DNA of 64,000 bases, from contig CM059187.1 of NCBI GenBank assembly GCA_030323885.1, positions 123,639,165 to 123,703,164 of the forward strand. The letters are read 5' to 3'. Below are positions 34,024 to 44,550 of this stretch, one piece after another (position 1 is the stretch's first letter; each line of letters begins with the position of its first letter). The DNA comes from Branchipolynoe longqiensis (Eukaryota > Annelida > Polychaeta > Phyllodocida > Polynoidae). The translations under genes and the position numbers were made by a program. Below the pieces are notes generated by a model. The model made no database searches. It was not told the origin of the DNA and saw nothing but the letters and a program-made list of their open reading frames with translations.

Positions 34024-35550
34024 TTTTCGGTCAACAAAACCATTATTTTGTCTTTATGTGTGCTATTTCTACTCGTGGGGGTTCCTACCTTTATTATAAC
34101 CAAATTATAGATAAGTATTCATATTTTTGTGGCTCTGGTAGCATTTTTAGCAACCCGAACCACCACCACTACCATATGTTTCCACTCAGAAGCCTTGGAG
34201 ACTGCTTCCTAACAGGTCCGCGCTCTACCTTGTCCTGGCTGTCCGTAATTATCAGTCGCCTCCTCCAGCCTTATATCAATGGACAAATGCGACTGATGCT
34301 TTTCTATTCACACCCCATGTTAGGACCGTCCTTTTCGGTCAACAAAACCATTATTTTGTCTTTATGTGTGCTATTTCTACTCGTGGGGGTTCCTACCTTT
34401 ATTATAACCAAATTATAGATAAGTATTCATATTTTTGTGGCTCTGGTAGCATTTTTAGCAACCCGAACCACCACCACTACCATATGTTTCCACTCAGCAG
34501 CCTTGGAGACTGCTTCCTAACAGGTCCGCGCTCTACCTTGTCCTGGCTGTCCGTAATTATCAGTCGCCTCCTCCAGCCTTATATCAATGGACAAATGCGA
34601 CTGATGCTTTTCTATTCACACCCCATGTTAGGACCGTCCTTTTCGGTCAACAAAACCATTATTTTGTCTTTATGTGTGCTATTTCTACTCGTGGGGGTTC
34701 CTACCTTTATTATAACCAAATTATAGATAAGTATTCATATTTTTGTGGCTCTGGTAGCATTTTTAGCAACCCGAACCACCACCACTACCATATGTTTCCA
34801 CTCAGCAGCCTTGGAGACTGCTTCCTAACAGGTCCGCGCTCTACCTTGTCCTGGCTGTCCGTAATTATCAGTCGCCTCCTCCAGCCTTATATCAATGGAC
34901 AAATGCGACTGATGCTTTTCTATTCACACCCCATGTTAGGACCGTCCTTTTCGGTCAACAAAACCATTATTTTGTCTTTATGTGTGCTATTTCTACTCCT
35001 GGGGGTTCCTACCTTTATTATAACCAAATTATAGATAAGTATTCATATTTTTGTGGCTCTGGTAGCATTTTTAGCAACCCGAACCACCACCACTACCATA
35101 TGTTTCCACTCAGCAGCCTTGGAGACTGCTTCCTAACAGGTCCGCGCTCTACCTTGTCCTGGCTGTCCGTAATTATCAGTCGCCTCCTCCAGCCTTATAT
35201 CAATGGACAAATGCGACTGATGCTTTTCTATTCACACCCCATGTTAGGACCGTCCTTTTCGGTCAACAAAACCATTATTTTGTCTTTATGTGTGCTATTT
35301 CTACTCCTGGGGGTTCCTACCTTTATTATAACCAAATTATAGATAAGTATTCATATTTTTGTGGCTCTGGTAGCATTTTTAGCAACCCGAACCACCACCA
35401 CTACCATATGTTTCCACTCAGCAGCCTTGGAGACTGCTTCCTAACAGGTCCGCGCTCTACCTTGTCCTGGCTGTCCGTAATTATCAGTCGCCTCCTCCAG
35501 CCTTATATCAATGGACAAATGCGATTGATGCTTTTCTATTCGCACCCCGT
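34009..35550. repeat. 308-bp tandem array, about 5 units
   Basis: The frame starts at 34056, 34364, 34672, 34980 and 35288 are exactly 308 bp apart. Units are nearly identical: one AGAAGC/AGCAGC change in unit 1, and CTCGTG to CTCCTG in units 4 and 5. Each yields the same 120-codon frame, which ends early because 308 is not a multiple of three. No domain is recognised. Confidence 0.97.
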
Positions 35551-35742
35551 GTCGCATGCCGCATGCCGGACCGATCGCTACAGGGACCGATCGAGTTGTC
35601 GCATTCGCATTCGCATTCGCATTCGCATTCGCATACCGCGTGTAAGGGTTGCACCTCATTGACTTCAAGGCGTTTCGATTTTTTGCCGCATTCGCATTCG
35701 CATTCGCAGATCGCATACCGCGTGTAAGGAATCTCAGCTTAA

Positions 35743-36015
35743 TGGTTGCGCGCGTGTACCACTGACTTTGAAGAAACTTCAAAGACTGAGCTCATTTGCA
35801 AACATATGTTTAGCTCGACAGGGATCTATCTGTCTGTCCACCATGCGATACCTGCAATCATAAGAAACCCTCCCATCTGTTTGCAACAATAGCTTACGCC
35901 CACACGGCTCACCCCATTCTCTGACCCCTTCTACCCCCCACGCCCCACCGCCTACCCCCCTCCCCGACCTCACTTCATTTCATTGACTCCGCCACAACAC
36001 TCTTAGTTACCACTT
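35743..36015. other. No gene seen
   Basis: Ordinary sequence with a C-rich patch near 35925-35965. Confidence 0.45.
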
Positions 36016-36098
36016 GACGAGATGACCTAGGGGTTAGAGTGGACGCTTCCAGGTCGCAGGTTCGATCCCCAGTAGTTAGAGGTCATAGGTTCGATCCG
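36016..36098 (+). repeat. tRNA-like remnant with doubled B box
   Basis: GATGACCTAGGGGTTAGAGT resembles a tRNA D arm/A box. GGTTCGATCCCC (36059-36070) is a clean B box and GGTTCGATCC recurs at 36090. No closing acceptor stem is seen, so this is a SINE head or pseudo-tRNA. Confidence 0.55.
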
Positions 36099-36259
36099 GG
36101 AGGAGGCGGGATGAGGAGGGAGGAGGAAAGGCAAAGGAGGAGGTGGGAGGAGGAGGGAGGAGATAAGGCAAAGACTTGAAATATTCATTGACTTCCCAAG
36201 TTGTGGGATAATATATAAAAATTACTCGCACCTATATAAGCATTTAATTTGATCCAAAT

Positions 36260-36697
36260 GCTATTTATTTGTCCACTAACCACAATTGTGTGAATTTGAC
36301 TATGTCATAAATCATCTACAAACCCTCGTCATAACCACATGCACCTACATCATGACCCTTAACCTCTACAAGCCTCTGCCATCACTCTCCATCATAACTC
36401 CGCATCAGAACCTTAGAACCCTACAGCCATATCTCTCCATCATATCTTAGAAACCTGTATTATGACCCTACAAACATACATCATAACTCTGTCATAGTTC
36501 TACATTATAACTGTACATTCCCCATCTGAACCAACATCATAACTCTAAGTCGTGACCCTACCACTCTACATCATAATCCTCTATCACAGCTCTAGATTAT
36601 AACTCCATATTATAGGCATGTAAACCTACATTATAACTCTACGTTATGCCCCGACTACCCTCCACTATAATCCTCTAACAAAGCTCTTTATCTTAAC
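36260..36697. repeat. Degenerate CTACATCATAACC repeat
   Basis: CTACATCATAAC, CTCCATCATAAC and CTACATTATAACT variants recur with irregular spacing. The run continues at 37215-37400 beyond the LTR insertion. Confidence 0.7.
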
Positions 36698-36701
36698 TCT
36701 A

Positions 36702-37210
36702 TGTAAAATGGCTAAAGCTCGAATCTGTGGCTGTGTAGGCAGGCTATAGTGAAATCAATACAGACAAAGAGAAAGGAAGAGTATAAAATGTAAAGAAGGA
36801 GAGAGAGTCAAGCCCTCTGGTTTATTATTTATATGGTTACATGGGTTCATTGTAGAGTATCACCCCACACTTTTCCTCCAATGGAAAACAAGCATTCTTG
36901 GCCCTACCAATAGGGATCCAGCATTCCCGGTCCCCATGGCTACCACTGGTCTTCCCACCATGACCAAGCTGTATGGCCCCATGGCCACCACCAACCTTGA
37001 CTGTTGAGTGAGGTGATCACTATCCCAGCAGAAGGGATAGGCCCTGAGTGCACTCACACCCAGACATGCCAGCACCACTATGTATATTTACATCCCACTC
37101 AGGCACCACCAGCCCATATATATATACATACATGTGCCTGGTCACGTACACCGATCAGTAATAGAACAATTTGCATTCCCCCCCTATGCTGTATATCGGA
37201 ATATTTTACA
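36702..37210. mobile_element. Solo LTR, copy 2
   Basis: Starts TGTAAAATGGC and ends ATATTTTACA, flanked by TCTA at 36698-36701 and 37211-37214. It interrupts the CTACATCATAACC repeat. The start (GCAGGCTATAGTGAAATCA) and end align with copy 1. The middles differ, so one or both are rearranged or from different subfamilies. Confidence 0.75.
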
Positions 37211-37214
37211 TCTA

Positions 37215-37400
37215 TATGATAACCTTTTAAATCTATGTCATAGATCTACATCATGACCTTGCAACCCTACATCATAAGCTTGTTTCACATCTCTACATCT
37301 TAGCTCCACGACATAGCCATATAAACCTAGATAATAATTCTACACCATAATCTCGCAACCCTGCATATTAGCCCTGCATCATATTATCATACATCATACC
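37215..37400. repeat. Degenerate CTACATCATAACC repeat, continuation
   Basis: Same words as 36260-36697, displaced by the LTR. Confidence 0.7.
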
Positions 37401-37454
37401 TTCCTGAATCCTACATAGATCGACACTAGGGTTAAATTAATACTGTGCACCTTC

Positions 37455-37815
37455 ATACCTGCCAACTTTTGTTAAACGAAAATCCTAATAATAGAAATCC
37501 ATCCGAGCGAAGCGAGGCACGCAAGCGTTCTAGGGGGGTCCGGGGGCATGCCCCCCCCCGGAAAAATTTGAAAAATACATCAACTTTACTCACTCTAGTA
37601 TTTAGGCTGAAAACTGGTAATAATTTCTTTAATAATGTGCCTAAAATGTCTCTGAAAATGCACCAGAATGCACCATTTGTTATGTATTTTTCAAATTTTT
37701 CTGGGGGGGCATGGGAATTTTGAAAAAGCGGAATAATATGTTTATAATTCGTAGGGCGGAATGAGAATAAAAAAATCGTAATTATTCCGCCAAAATCGTA
37801 ATAGTTGGCAGGTAT
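37455..37815. mobile_element. hAT-like MITE
   Basis: Termini ATACCTGCCAACTTTT and AATAGTTGGCAGGTAT pair. They are flanked by GCACCTTC (37447-37454) and GCACCTTT (37816-37823), an 8-bp duplication with one mismatch. Inside is GAGCGAAGCGAGGCACGCAA and a CCGGGGGCATGCCCCC palindrome. The 8-bp target fits hAT. Confidence 0.75.
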
Positions 37816-37910
37816 GCACCTTTTCCTGCACCTTGATCCGAGTCTTACAGAATTGAGTATCATCTTCTTAAATCTGTACATATTAAGTGTTTAAAGTATA
37901 TATAATCAAT

Positions 37911-38231
37911 GGCCGGATCAGTAGAGTGCAGGCCTCCTGTGTGGGAGATCGGGAGTTCAATTCCTGGTCGAGTCAAGCCAAGGACTTAGAAAATTGATAC
38001 TTGTTGCTTCTTAGTTTGGGTCTCAGAATTAATAGGGTAGGGCAGGGACTGGTTAGCTCAGTGTCAGGATAATGTGACGGAGTGGGTATATCAGGTCATG
38101 ATACTTGTGGCCTGATGTCCCAGTGGGGCAGCACTATAAAGTCATCATGAGTGCGCACTGTCACAAACAAGTCAGTACCTGTCCTGATATGGCCTTAGAT
38201 ATTGCCAGGACATAAAACTCCAACAACCAAC
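37911..38231 (+). mobile_element. SINE-A copy, type-2 head
   Basis: Head GGCCGGATCAGTAGAGTGC, B box GAGTTCAATTCC, body and CCAACAACCAA tail intact. Confidence 0.95.
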
Positions 38232-38334
38232 ATCATACCTTCCTAAGGGTTGAATTAATGCGATATACCTTTTCCGCGAACTTGATCGGAGTCTCCCAGA
38301 AACTAGTATCATCTCCTTAAATCCTCACATATTA
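38231..38334. repeat. Paralogous empty-site duplicate of 37392-37890
   Basis: CATCATACCTTCCT, GGGTTGAATTAATGCG, ATACCTTTTCC and CTTGATCGGAGTCT repeat the DNA flanking the hAT-like element, without the element. Confidence 0.75.
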
Positions 38335-38696
38335 AAGTTGCATAGTCCGATGGTTTTGAATTTTGGTATTTTTACTGAGATAAATATATTAGATCGATCA
38401 CTAGTATCTACTTTGCATTAGTTCAAAGTTACTTTTATTTTAAATGGTAAACCTTTCAGATATTTTGAGTGCAAACATGGAACATTACTTTTGGCAAGCT
38501 TGCCACAACTCTGACACCATAGACTTCTGCAGTAACAGGTTCTGTTAAATTCACTCAGTATTGCCTTCTATGCAACAATAAATTATTAATAAGCGCATCA
38601 GTATATAACTTAGATATGCAAAATCAAATCTAGATAATTGGTTTGGTTTTTAAAAATTTGATATTTCATCGGACTATGCAGCTTTAAACTTGTCAG
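38333..38696 (+). mobile_element. MITE-X, best-preserved copy
   Basis: TTAA then AGTTGCATAGTCCGATG at left; CATCGGACTATGCAGCT then TTAA at right. One mismatch in 17 bp. The interior carries TTCAGATATTTTGAGTGC and CTCTGACACCATAGACTTC. No coding capacity. Confidence 0.9.
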
Positions 38697-38722
38697 GTAA
38701 GTAACCATGGCAAATGCCTGAC

Positions 38723-38771
38723 ATTGATGGTGAGCGGTTTTTAACACTGTTAAAAACCGCTCACCATCAAT
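38723..38771. repeat. 49-bp palindrome with 1-nt centre
   Basis: Two 24-bp arms (38723-38746, 38748-38771) are exact inverse complements around C38747. The core word is GAGCGGTTTTTAACA. Confidence 0.95.
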
Positions 38772-39232
38772 TTCAATGTTAATAAAAGTGTAGTCCACAG
38801 TCGGTGACACAAACCAGTCTGACCTGTTAAGTCTTGACACTGATTCACACCACATTGCTATGTTCAAAAGAAGGCTTCAGCTGTCACTAGGATCGGTTAC
38901 TATGGTGGCTTATATTTCATAAGGAGGATTCGAGGGCTTAGTAATATTATTCTTATTGCACGCACGGCGGTATGCCTTATAAATGCTTATTTGAAATCTG
39001 AGCCTATGGAGAAGAATTGAAGTGACATGGTCCTTTGAATGCACTGCATGAGATTCTGCAATTTCTAAGTACATGTATTCAGAGCAAATGGGTATTTCTT
39101 AGCAGGGAGATTACCAAAGCGTTATTATGACTGTCCTATTCATATCTGATGAGAATTGGAGTAATAAAATATTACCCTCATGACCATTGCTAATTTCCGA
39201 AGCATCAATGCATGATGTGAATATGACAGAAA
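38772..39232. other. No gene seen
   Basis: Ordinary AT-rich sequence up to the assembly gap. Confidence 0.45.
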
Positions 39233-39731
39233 NNNNNNNNNNNNNNNNNNNNNNNNNNNNNNNNNNNNNNNNNNNNNNNNNNNNNNNNNNNNNNNNNNNN
39301 NNNNNNNNNNNNNNNNNNNNNNNNNNNNNNNNNNNNNNNNNNNNNNNNNNNNNNNNNNNNNNNNNNNNNNNNNNNNNNNNNNNNNNNNNNNNNNNNNNNN
39401 NNNNNNNNNNNNNNNNNNNNNNNNNNNNNNNNNNNNNNNNNNNNNNNNNNNNNNNNNNNNNNNNNNNNNNNNNNNNNNNNNNNNNNNNNNNNNNNNNNNN
39501 NNNNNNNNNNNNNNNNNNNNNNNNNNNNNNNNNNNNNNNNNNNNNNNNNNNNNNNNNNNNNNNNNNNNNNNNNNNNNNNNNNNNNNNNNNNNNNNNNNNN
39601 NNNNNNNNNNNNNNNNNNNNNNNNNNNNNNNNNNNNNNNNNNNNNNNNNNNNNNNNNNNNNNNNNNNNNNNNNNNNNNNNNNNNNNNNNNNNNNNNNNNN
39701 NNNNNNNNNNNNNNNNNNNNNNNNNNNNNNN
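39233..39731. other. Assembly gap (N)
   Basis: 499 unknown bases. The frame that appears to run across it is an artefact. The right flank GATAATTAGGAGTTCATT recurs in related form at 40060-40080, so a repeat may have caused the gap. Confidence 0.98.
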
Positions 39732-39779
39732 TATATGTACCGATAATTAGGAGTTCATTTCACTTATTGATAATTCAGT

Positions 39780-40026
39780 CTGCCGCTGTGTATTTTGAAC
39801 AGTGCCATGGCTCTCGGGCGCAAGTGACAGTGTAGCGTCCAGGATAGAGGCGTGCCGGAGGTGGAGCCACCGGTCACGTGGTTAGAGGGGGAGGGGGGGC
39901 ATATATCAAGTAAGCCACCCCATCAATATTTAGGGTAGGAAATAAACATATAATCCCTTACGTGCGTTTATACTCGCATAATGCTTATACATCACATATA
40001 TATATATGTATATACATATATGTATA

Positions 40027-40057
<31 letters not shown>

Positions 40058-40110
40058 GCTGACGATTAGGAGTTCATCCCAGCTAATGATGAGCAAATGC
40101 CTATTCAGTC
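39780..40110. repeat. (TA)n-linked interspersed repeat
   Basis: CGGAGGTGGAGCCACCGG, CTCGCATAATGCTTATACA and a (TA)n run at 40000-40058 match the family near 5023 and 21936. Confidence 0.5.
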
Positions 40111-40403
40111 TGCCATTGTCTATATATATATACATAAATATATATGCACATATATGTATCTATATGAAATCATGGAAGTATAAATAAGGAGATCGTTTCA
40201 TCTCAGCTCATATATGTACAATACTTTCTCTTTATATCAAACTCCATTATATGTGTAACCAGGTAACTAGAACTCCGTGGCAGACATCTCTCACATGGCA
40301 CCACCTGCGAATGCAAAACACCCCCTAGTAGTACTAAAATAATAGTACTCGTAGTAGTACTAGAATAATCGTACTCTTACAGCTGTTGGCTGTCGGGGCA
40401 TTA

Positions 40404-40608
40404 TGGGGCTGTCACACTATGATGCTTTTTCCGGCGGCCCATCAGCGTTGAAAATAAAGCGTCGACAAACGTTAAACTTTTAGGGGAAATATGGGGAAAT
40501 TGGACATTGGTGCAGCGTGTGAGTAGCGTGTTGTTAGCGCACGGCCAACAGGTGTCGACGTTTCAGCAAAACAAAAACAATTTGGAATTGTCAGGTTGTC
40601 GCAACGAC

Positions 40609-40639
<31 letters not shown>

Positions 40640-41258
40640 CACGACGTGTGGAGAGCGTTATGTCAACGTTGCACCTTTATATACTCAAGCTGTGTGAGCT
40701 GATGACACGTTCGCTAACCGTTCCATAATCGTTCACAGAACGCTATCAGAACGCTATCATAATCCTATCAGCACGCCCCCCAACGTTAAAGGAATGCCGT
40801 ACACGCCGACACAATGTCCAAAGTATCGAGAAACGCTCCCCAAACGCTGACAGGGCACCCACTACACGTTAAGCACACGTCCAGCGAACGTTACAGACAC
40901 GCTGACCGGATGCACCCAATCGTTTAAAACAATATCAACACAATATCAATGTCAATCGACGTTATGCAAGGTCCTGCCAGCGTTCTTCTAATGTGCTTTG
41001 GGTGCATTTTGAAGTCTGCCTAACGTCCTCATAACGTCCTTACCCATAAATTTGGGCGCGCTGTCGGTCATTGTTTTTTTTTGACAGGCTAAAAACATGT
41101 AGCGACTTGCTACGCTCGCCGACCTACTCCGGCGACTCTCAACGTCCAGGATAGTGTAGTGTATCGCATAACATCCCCCTAACGTTTCCCGATGTTTCGG
41201 CAAAAAATGACACACGTCGACGAGCGTTGGAGAGAAACGTCGTAGTGTGACAGCCCCA
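40404..41258. mobile_element. H-MITE 5 (AACGTT word family)
   Basis: Termini TGGGGCTGTCACACTA and TAGTGTGACAGCCCCA are perfect inverses, with TTA at 40401-40403 and 41259-41261. The interior repeats ACGTT, AACGCT and CGTTA dozens of times and holds a G-run of about 27 (40609-40635). The 75-codon minus frame has no recognised domain. Confidence 0.95.
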
Positions 41259-41340
41259 TTAGCTTTATTTTAACCTGTCATAGAATATACACATTATTCA
41301 ATGCTACCTGTCTTATAATATATAGTTATCTATGTTATCA

Positions 41341-41346
41341 CCATTC

Positions 41347-41387
<41 letters not shown>

Positions 41388-41520
41388 ATATATATAAAGT
41401 GAAATGGTCATAATATAGGCCTACACAGTGGAATGGCTATTAACAAAATATGTAAAGAAATATATATTTTTTTTTTGTAGATCTTTTTTTAATAGCTATT
41501 CCACTATGTAGGCCTATATA
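41341..41520. repeat. Nested inverted repeats with (TA)n core
   Basis: CCATTCCACTATATA (41341) mirrors TATATAAAGTGAAATGG (41392-41407). A second stem pairs 41413-41443 with 41489-41519 (GGCCTACACAGTGGAATGGC), leaving a 45-nt loop. Confidence 0.8.
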
Positions 41521-41913
41521 TATGTATGTATATATATAAGCTTGTGCTTATAGTTTAATCACAAGTAATGCAACGATTCCACCCATAGAAGCTATTCAAC
41601 GCAGCAGATTGTGTCGAGAACTGCGGCTGTATATATGCATATGTATATATAGGTTTGTGTAGTTATAAAAATGTCTATATATAGTAATTATGAGCCTATA
41701 TTTAGCTCAACATCTAATGGTAATAACCATAACCTTATTTCTATATTGCCCTATAACTAGCTAATGAAGGCAACGAAGGACGTGGTGACAACGTCGTGGT
41801 GGTCATAATTCACACTATAATTCATGGTGTGCACGTCCCTGCTGTCACCGTGTTTGTTGGACGCACATCTGCGGTATCGTGTGCATGAATGTGGACGGCA
41901 TGATGTTTTGTTT

Positions 41914-42246
41914 TTGGTTGTTGTTGTTTTACATCTTAGCAACATCTAAGGTCATATCAAGACGGCTACCGACTTGTGACAGTATGCACTCATGGCGATT
42001 TTATAGTGCAGCCCCACTGGGAAATCAGGCCACCAGCACCATGACCCGATATCGCACTCAGTCACATTATCCTGACACCGAGCTAACCAGTCCTTGCCCT
42101 ATCTAATAATGCTGAGCACCAGGCTAGGAAGCAACAAGTATCAATTTTTAAGTCATTGGTTTGACTCGAGTGGGAACCGAACTCGCAAACTCCCGATTTT
42201 GCACACGCGAGGCCTGTGCTCTACCGATTCAGCCACCGCGCCTGGT
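41914..42246 (-). mobile_element. SINE-A copy, type-2 head
   Basis: Complete copy from GTTGTTGTTTTACATCTTAG to the CACCGCGCCTGG head end. Confidence 0.95.
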
Positions 42247-42393
42247 ACGGCATGTTGTTGAAGAAGCCAAATACTGAGAGAGAAATAAAATAAAAGACCC
42301 ACAAAAGATCCTGAACACCAACTGCTACAGTGTCTTCAAATATAGAGGGGGATGAGGGAAGTTTCCACCAATAAGACTACGTGTCTTCCGATT

Positions 42394-42447
42394 GGTTGAT
42401 CGTTGTTGTTCTACGTCCTAGCAACATCTAGGGTCACATCAGGACGG
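42394..42447 (-). mobile_element. SINE-A tail fragment
   Basis: TTGTTGTTCTACGTCCTAGC and GGTCACATCAGGACGG only. Confidence 0.75.
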
Positions 42448-42473
42448 CCCGTGTCTTCCGAGTTATTGACCAG

Positions 42474-42803
42474 GAGTGGTGGCGGGATCGGTAGAGCGTA
42501 GGCCTCCCATGTGCGAGATCCGGAGTTCAAGTCCTGGTCGAGTCAAACTAATGACTTACAAAATTGATACTTGTCACTTCATAGCTTGGTGCTTGGTATT
42601 AATACATAATAGGATACAGCAAGGACTGGTTCGCTCAGTGTCAGGATAATATGCCAGGGTGGGATGTCGGGCCAGGGTGCTGGTGGCCTGATTTCTCAGT
42701 GGGGCAGCATTATAAAGACACAATGAGTGCACTCTGTCAGAAGTCGGTACCTGTCCTGATATGACCATAGATGTTGGCAGTACGTAAAACTGCAACAACT
42801 AGC
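42474..42803 (+). mobile_element. SINE-A copy, type-2 head
   Basis: Head GTGGCGGGATCGGTAGAGCG, body complete, tail AAAACTGCAACAACTAGCC. Confidence 0.95.
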
Positions 42804-43272
42804 CATTCAATCCGAGTTACTGTCTACTGCTATCCGAGAAAGGACTGGAGCTGCGACCTGGCGTGCTAACACAGCTGGAAGTAGGGAGTTGTCCCTCCCA
42901 GCCCTATGCTTCATTATAGGCCTAATAATGTAAGTACACTTTGAAGCTATATATACGTAGTTGGTTCTTGTTGATCACACTCAGTACAAATATTGCGGGG
43001 GGGTGGGGGGGGGGGGTAAATATGTTTATTTTGCTGAATAAGTTCTTTTATCAGCGCCGACGCACTGGTATTCCAGCCATTTTTCAATTCAGGATTATTT
43101 ACACAAACATTGTTTATAGAGTAAGGTATACAATAACTGTTAAATACACAATTTGCAGCATACACGACAGTGAAACCATGCTTGCACCAATTAATCTACT
43201 TTAAATGAAATACAACTTATTGTATGCGTTTATCTGTAGCAGTATCCTACGCTACAGTAAGCTCCAGCCTGG

Positions 43273-43527
43273 TCTTTTTTTTTTTTGTTCTTTTTTTTTT
43301 GGGGGGGTCCATTAGTTGTTTAAGCAGGGGAAATTTCAGTCATAGACGACTGGTCTTCCTCATTCCACTGCTGGTCGATAGAAAGCCCAAGCCTACACTT
43401 TTACCGACCCAAGGGATTTTTAACCTCCCACACCACATAGACATGCTATGAGAGCAACCAGCCTTTGATGACACTGTAAGTTATACACAGCAGTGGAAAT
43501 CCAAATTGGCAGAGCTGGGGGCACGGG
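43273..43527 (-). mobile_element. SINE-B copy, head missing
   Basis: Poly(T)/G tract at left is the 3' poly(A) end. The body reads back to GGGGGCACGGGG, where the tRNA head is cut off. Confidence 0.9.
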
Positions 43528-43866
43528 GCATGGGGCTTTCATGGCCTGGGTGGAGGCGGTGTGTGTGGGGGGAGGGGGGGGGGAGGCTGACTAGTGGCTG
43601 GGTGATAGCAACTCGAGTATTTCGGAATTGAAAGGATGGCTTTGGTTTTATACCATTGTAATGTGTTTTTATATGGGCAGTAGCCAACCCTCTGATTCCT
43701 GAATATCAGGTGGCAGGTTGACTGACCATGGGTCCCAAGTATGTGAGCGTCGCCAAGTGTATTCAGTATGCCGGAAGCAAGGACTCAACCCCCCAACCCC
43801 AACCCCCACCCCTGCAACAACTCTCTCCCCACGCCAAGCCGCCCCCATACATCACCACGTACAAAC

Positions 43867-44183
43867 CGTGCGTGGTGGCCTAATCGGTAGAGCGCAGGCC
43901 TCCCGTGTGGAAGAACGGGGATTCAATTCCCGGTCGAGTCAAACCAATGACTTACTAAATTGATACTTGTCACTACCTAGCCTGGCGCTCGGCATTAACA
44001 GGATATGGTTAGCTCAGTATCAGGATAGTGTGACTGGGTGGGATGTCAGGTCATGGTGCTTGCAGCCTGATTTCCCAGTGGGGCAGCACTATAAAGTCGA
44101 TATGATTGTGCGCTGTCACAAGTCGTTACCCATCGTGATATGACCAGAGGTGTTCCCTGGATGTAAAACTCCAACAACCAACC
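43867..44183 (+). mobile_element. SINE-A copy, type-2 head
   Basis: GTGGTGGCCTAATCGGTAGA, B box GGATTCAATTCCC, tail CCAACAACCAACC. Confidence 0.95.
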
Positions 44184-44394
44184 AATCACCACACACAGCC
44201 CCCAAACACAAAGTCCTCATCCCTCAACCCTGTCCTATCGTGCAGATCGCTCAGCCTTCGCGGAAGCCTCGCTAGCATACATATATGCACACACTATATA
44301 CGTTTAAGGGCTGGGTGCTTTACTCCGTCGGTGTCTCAGTAATGCTGACACATTTACCATTTGTGAGGCATCTGTCGATGGATTTGTTCTATAT

Positions 44395-44550
44395 CTTAAA
44401 GTTGCATAGTCTGATGGTTTTTAATTTCGGTATTTTTTCTGAGATAAATATATTATATCGATTACGAGTATCTACTTTGCATTAGTTCAAAGTTACTTTT
44501 ATTTTTAATGGTAAACTTTTGAGATATTTTGAGTGCAAACATGGACCGCC
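44395..44550 (+). mobile_element. MITE-X, 5' half
   Basis: TTAAAGTTGCATAGTCTGAT to GAGTGCAAACATGG; the right half is absent. Confidence 0.85.

Larger units (their letters stand above)
33747..35739. mobile_element. H-MITE 4, carries an internal satellite array
   Basis: Termini AGCTAGGATTCCTTACACAC and the near-inverse ending GTGTAAGGAATCTCAGCT are flanked by TAA at 33744-33746 and 35740-35742. Subterminal zones are made of GCATGCGG (left) and GCATTC (right) words. An extra copy of the terminus lies at 33940-33962. The centre is a five-copy 308-bp tandem array. Confidence 0.9.

Noticed and set aside
34056..35662. Five repeated 120-124-codon frames as a protein family
   Set aside because: They are copies of one 308-bp DNA unit. 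The unit length breaks the frame and no protein feature is recognisable.
39187..39750. 187-codon frame
   Set aside because: Nearly all of it is assembly gap.
40988..41215. 75-codon frame as a transposase relic
   Set aside because: It lies inside an H-MITE made of AACGTT words and lacks any catalytic motif.
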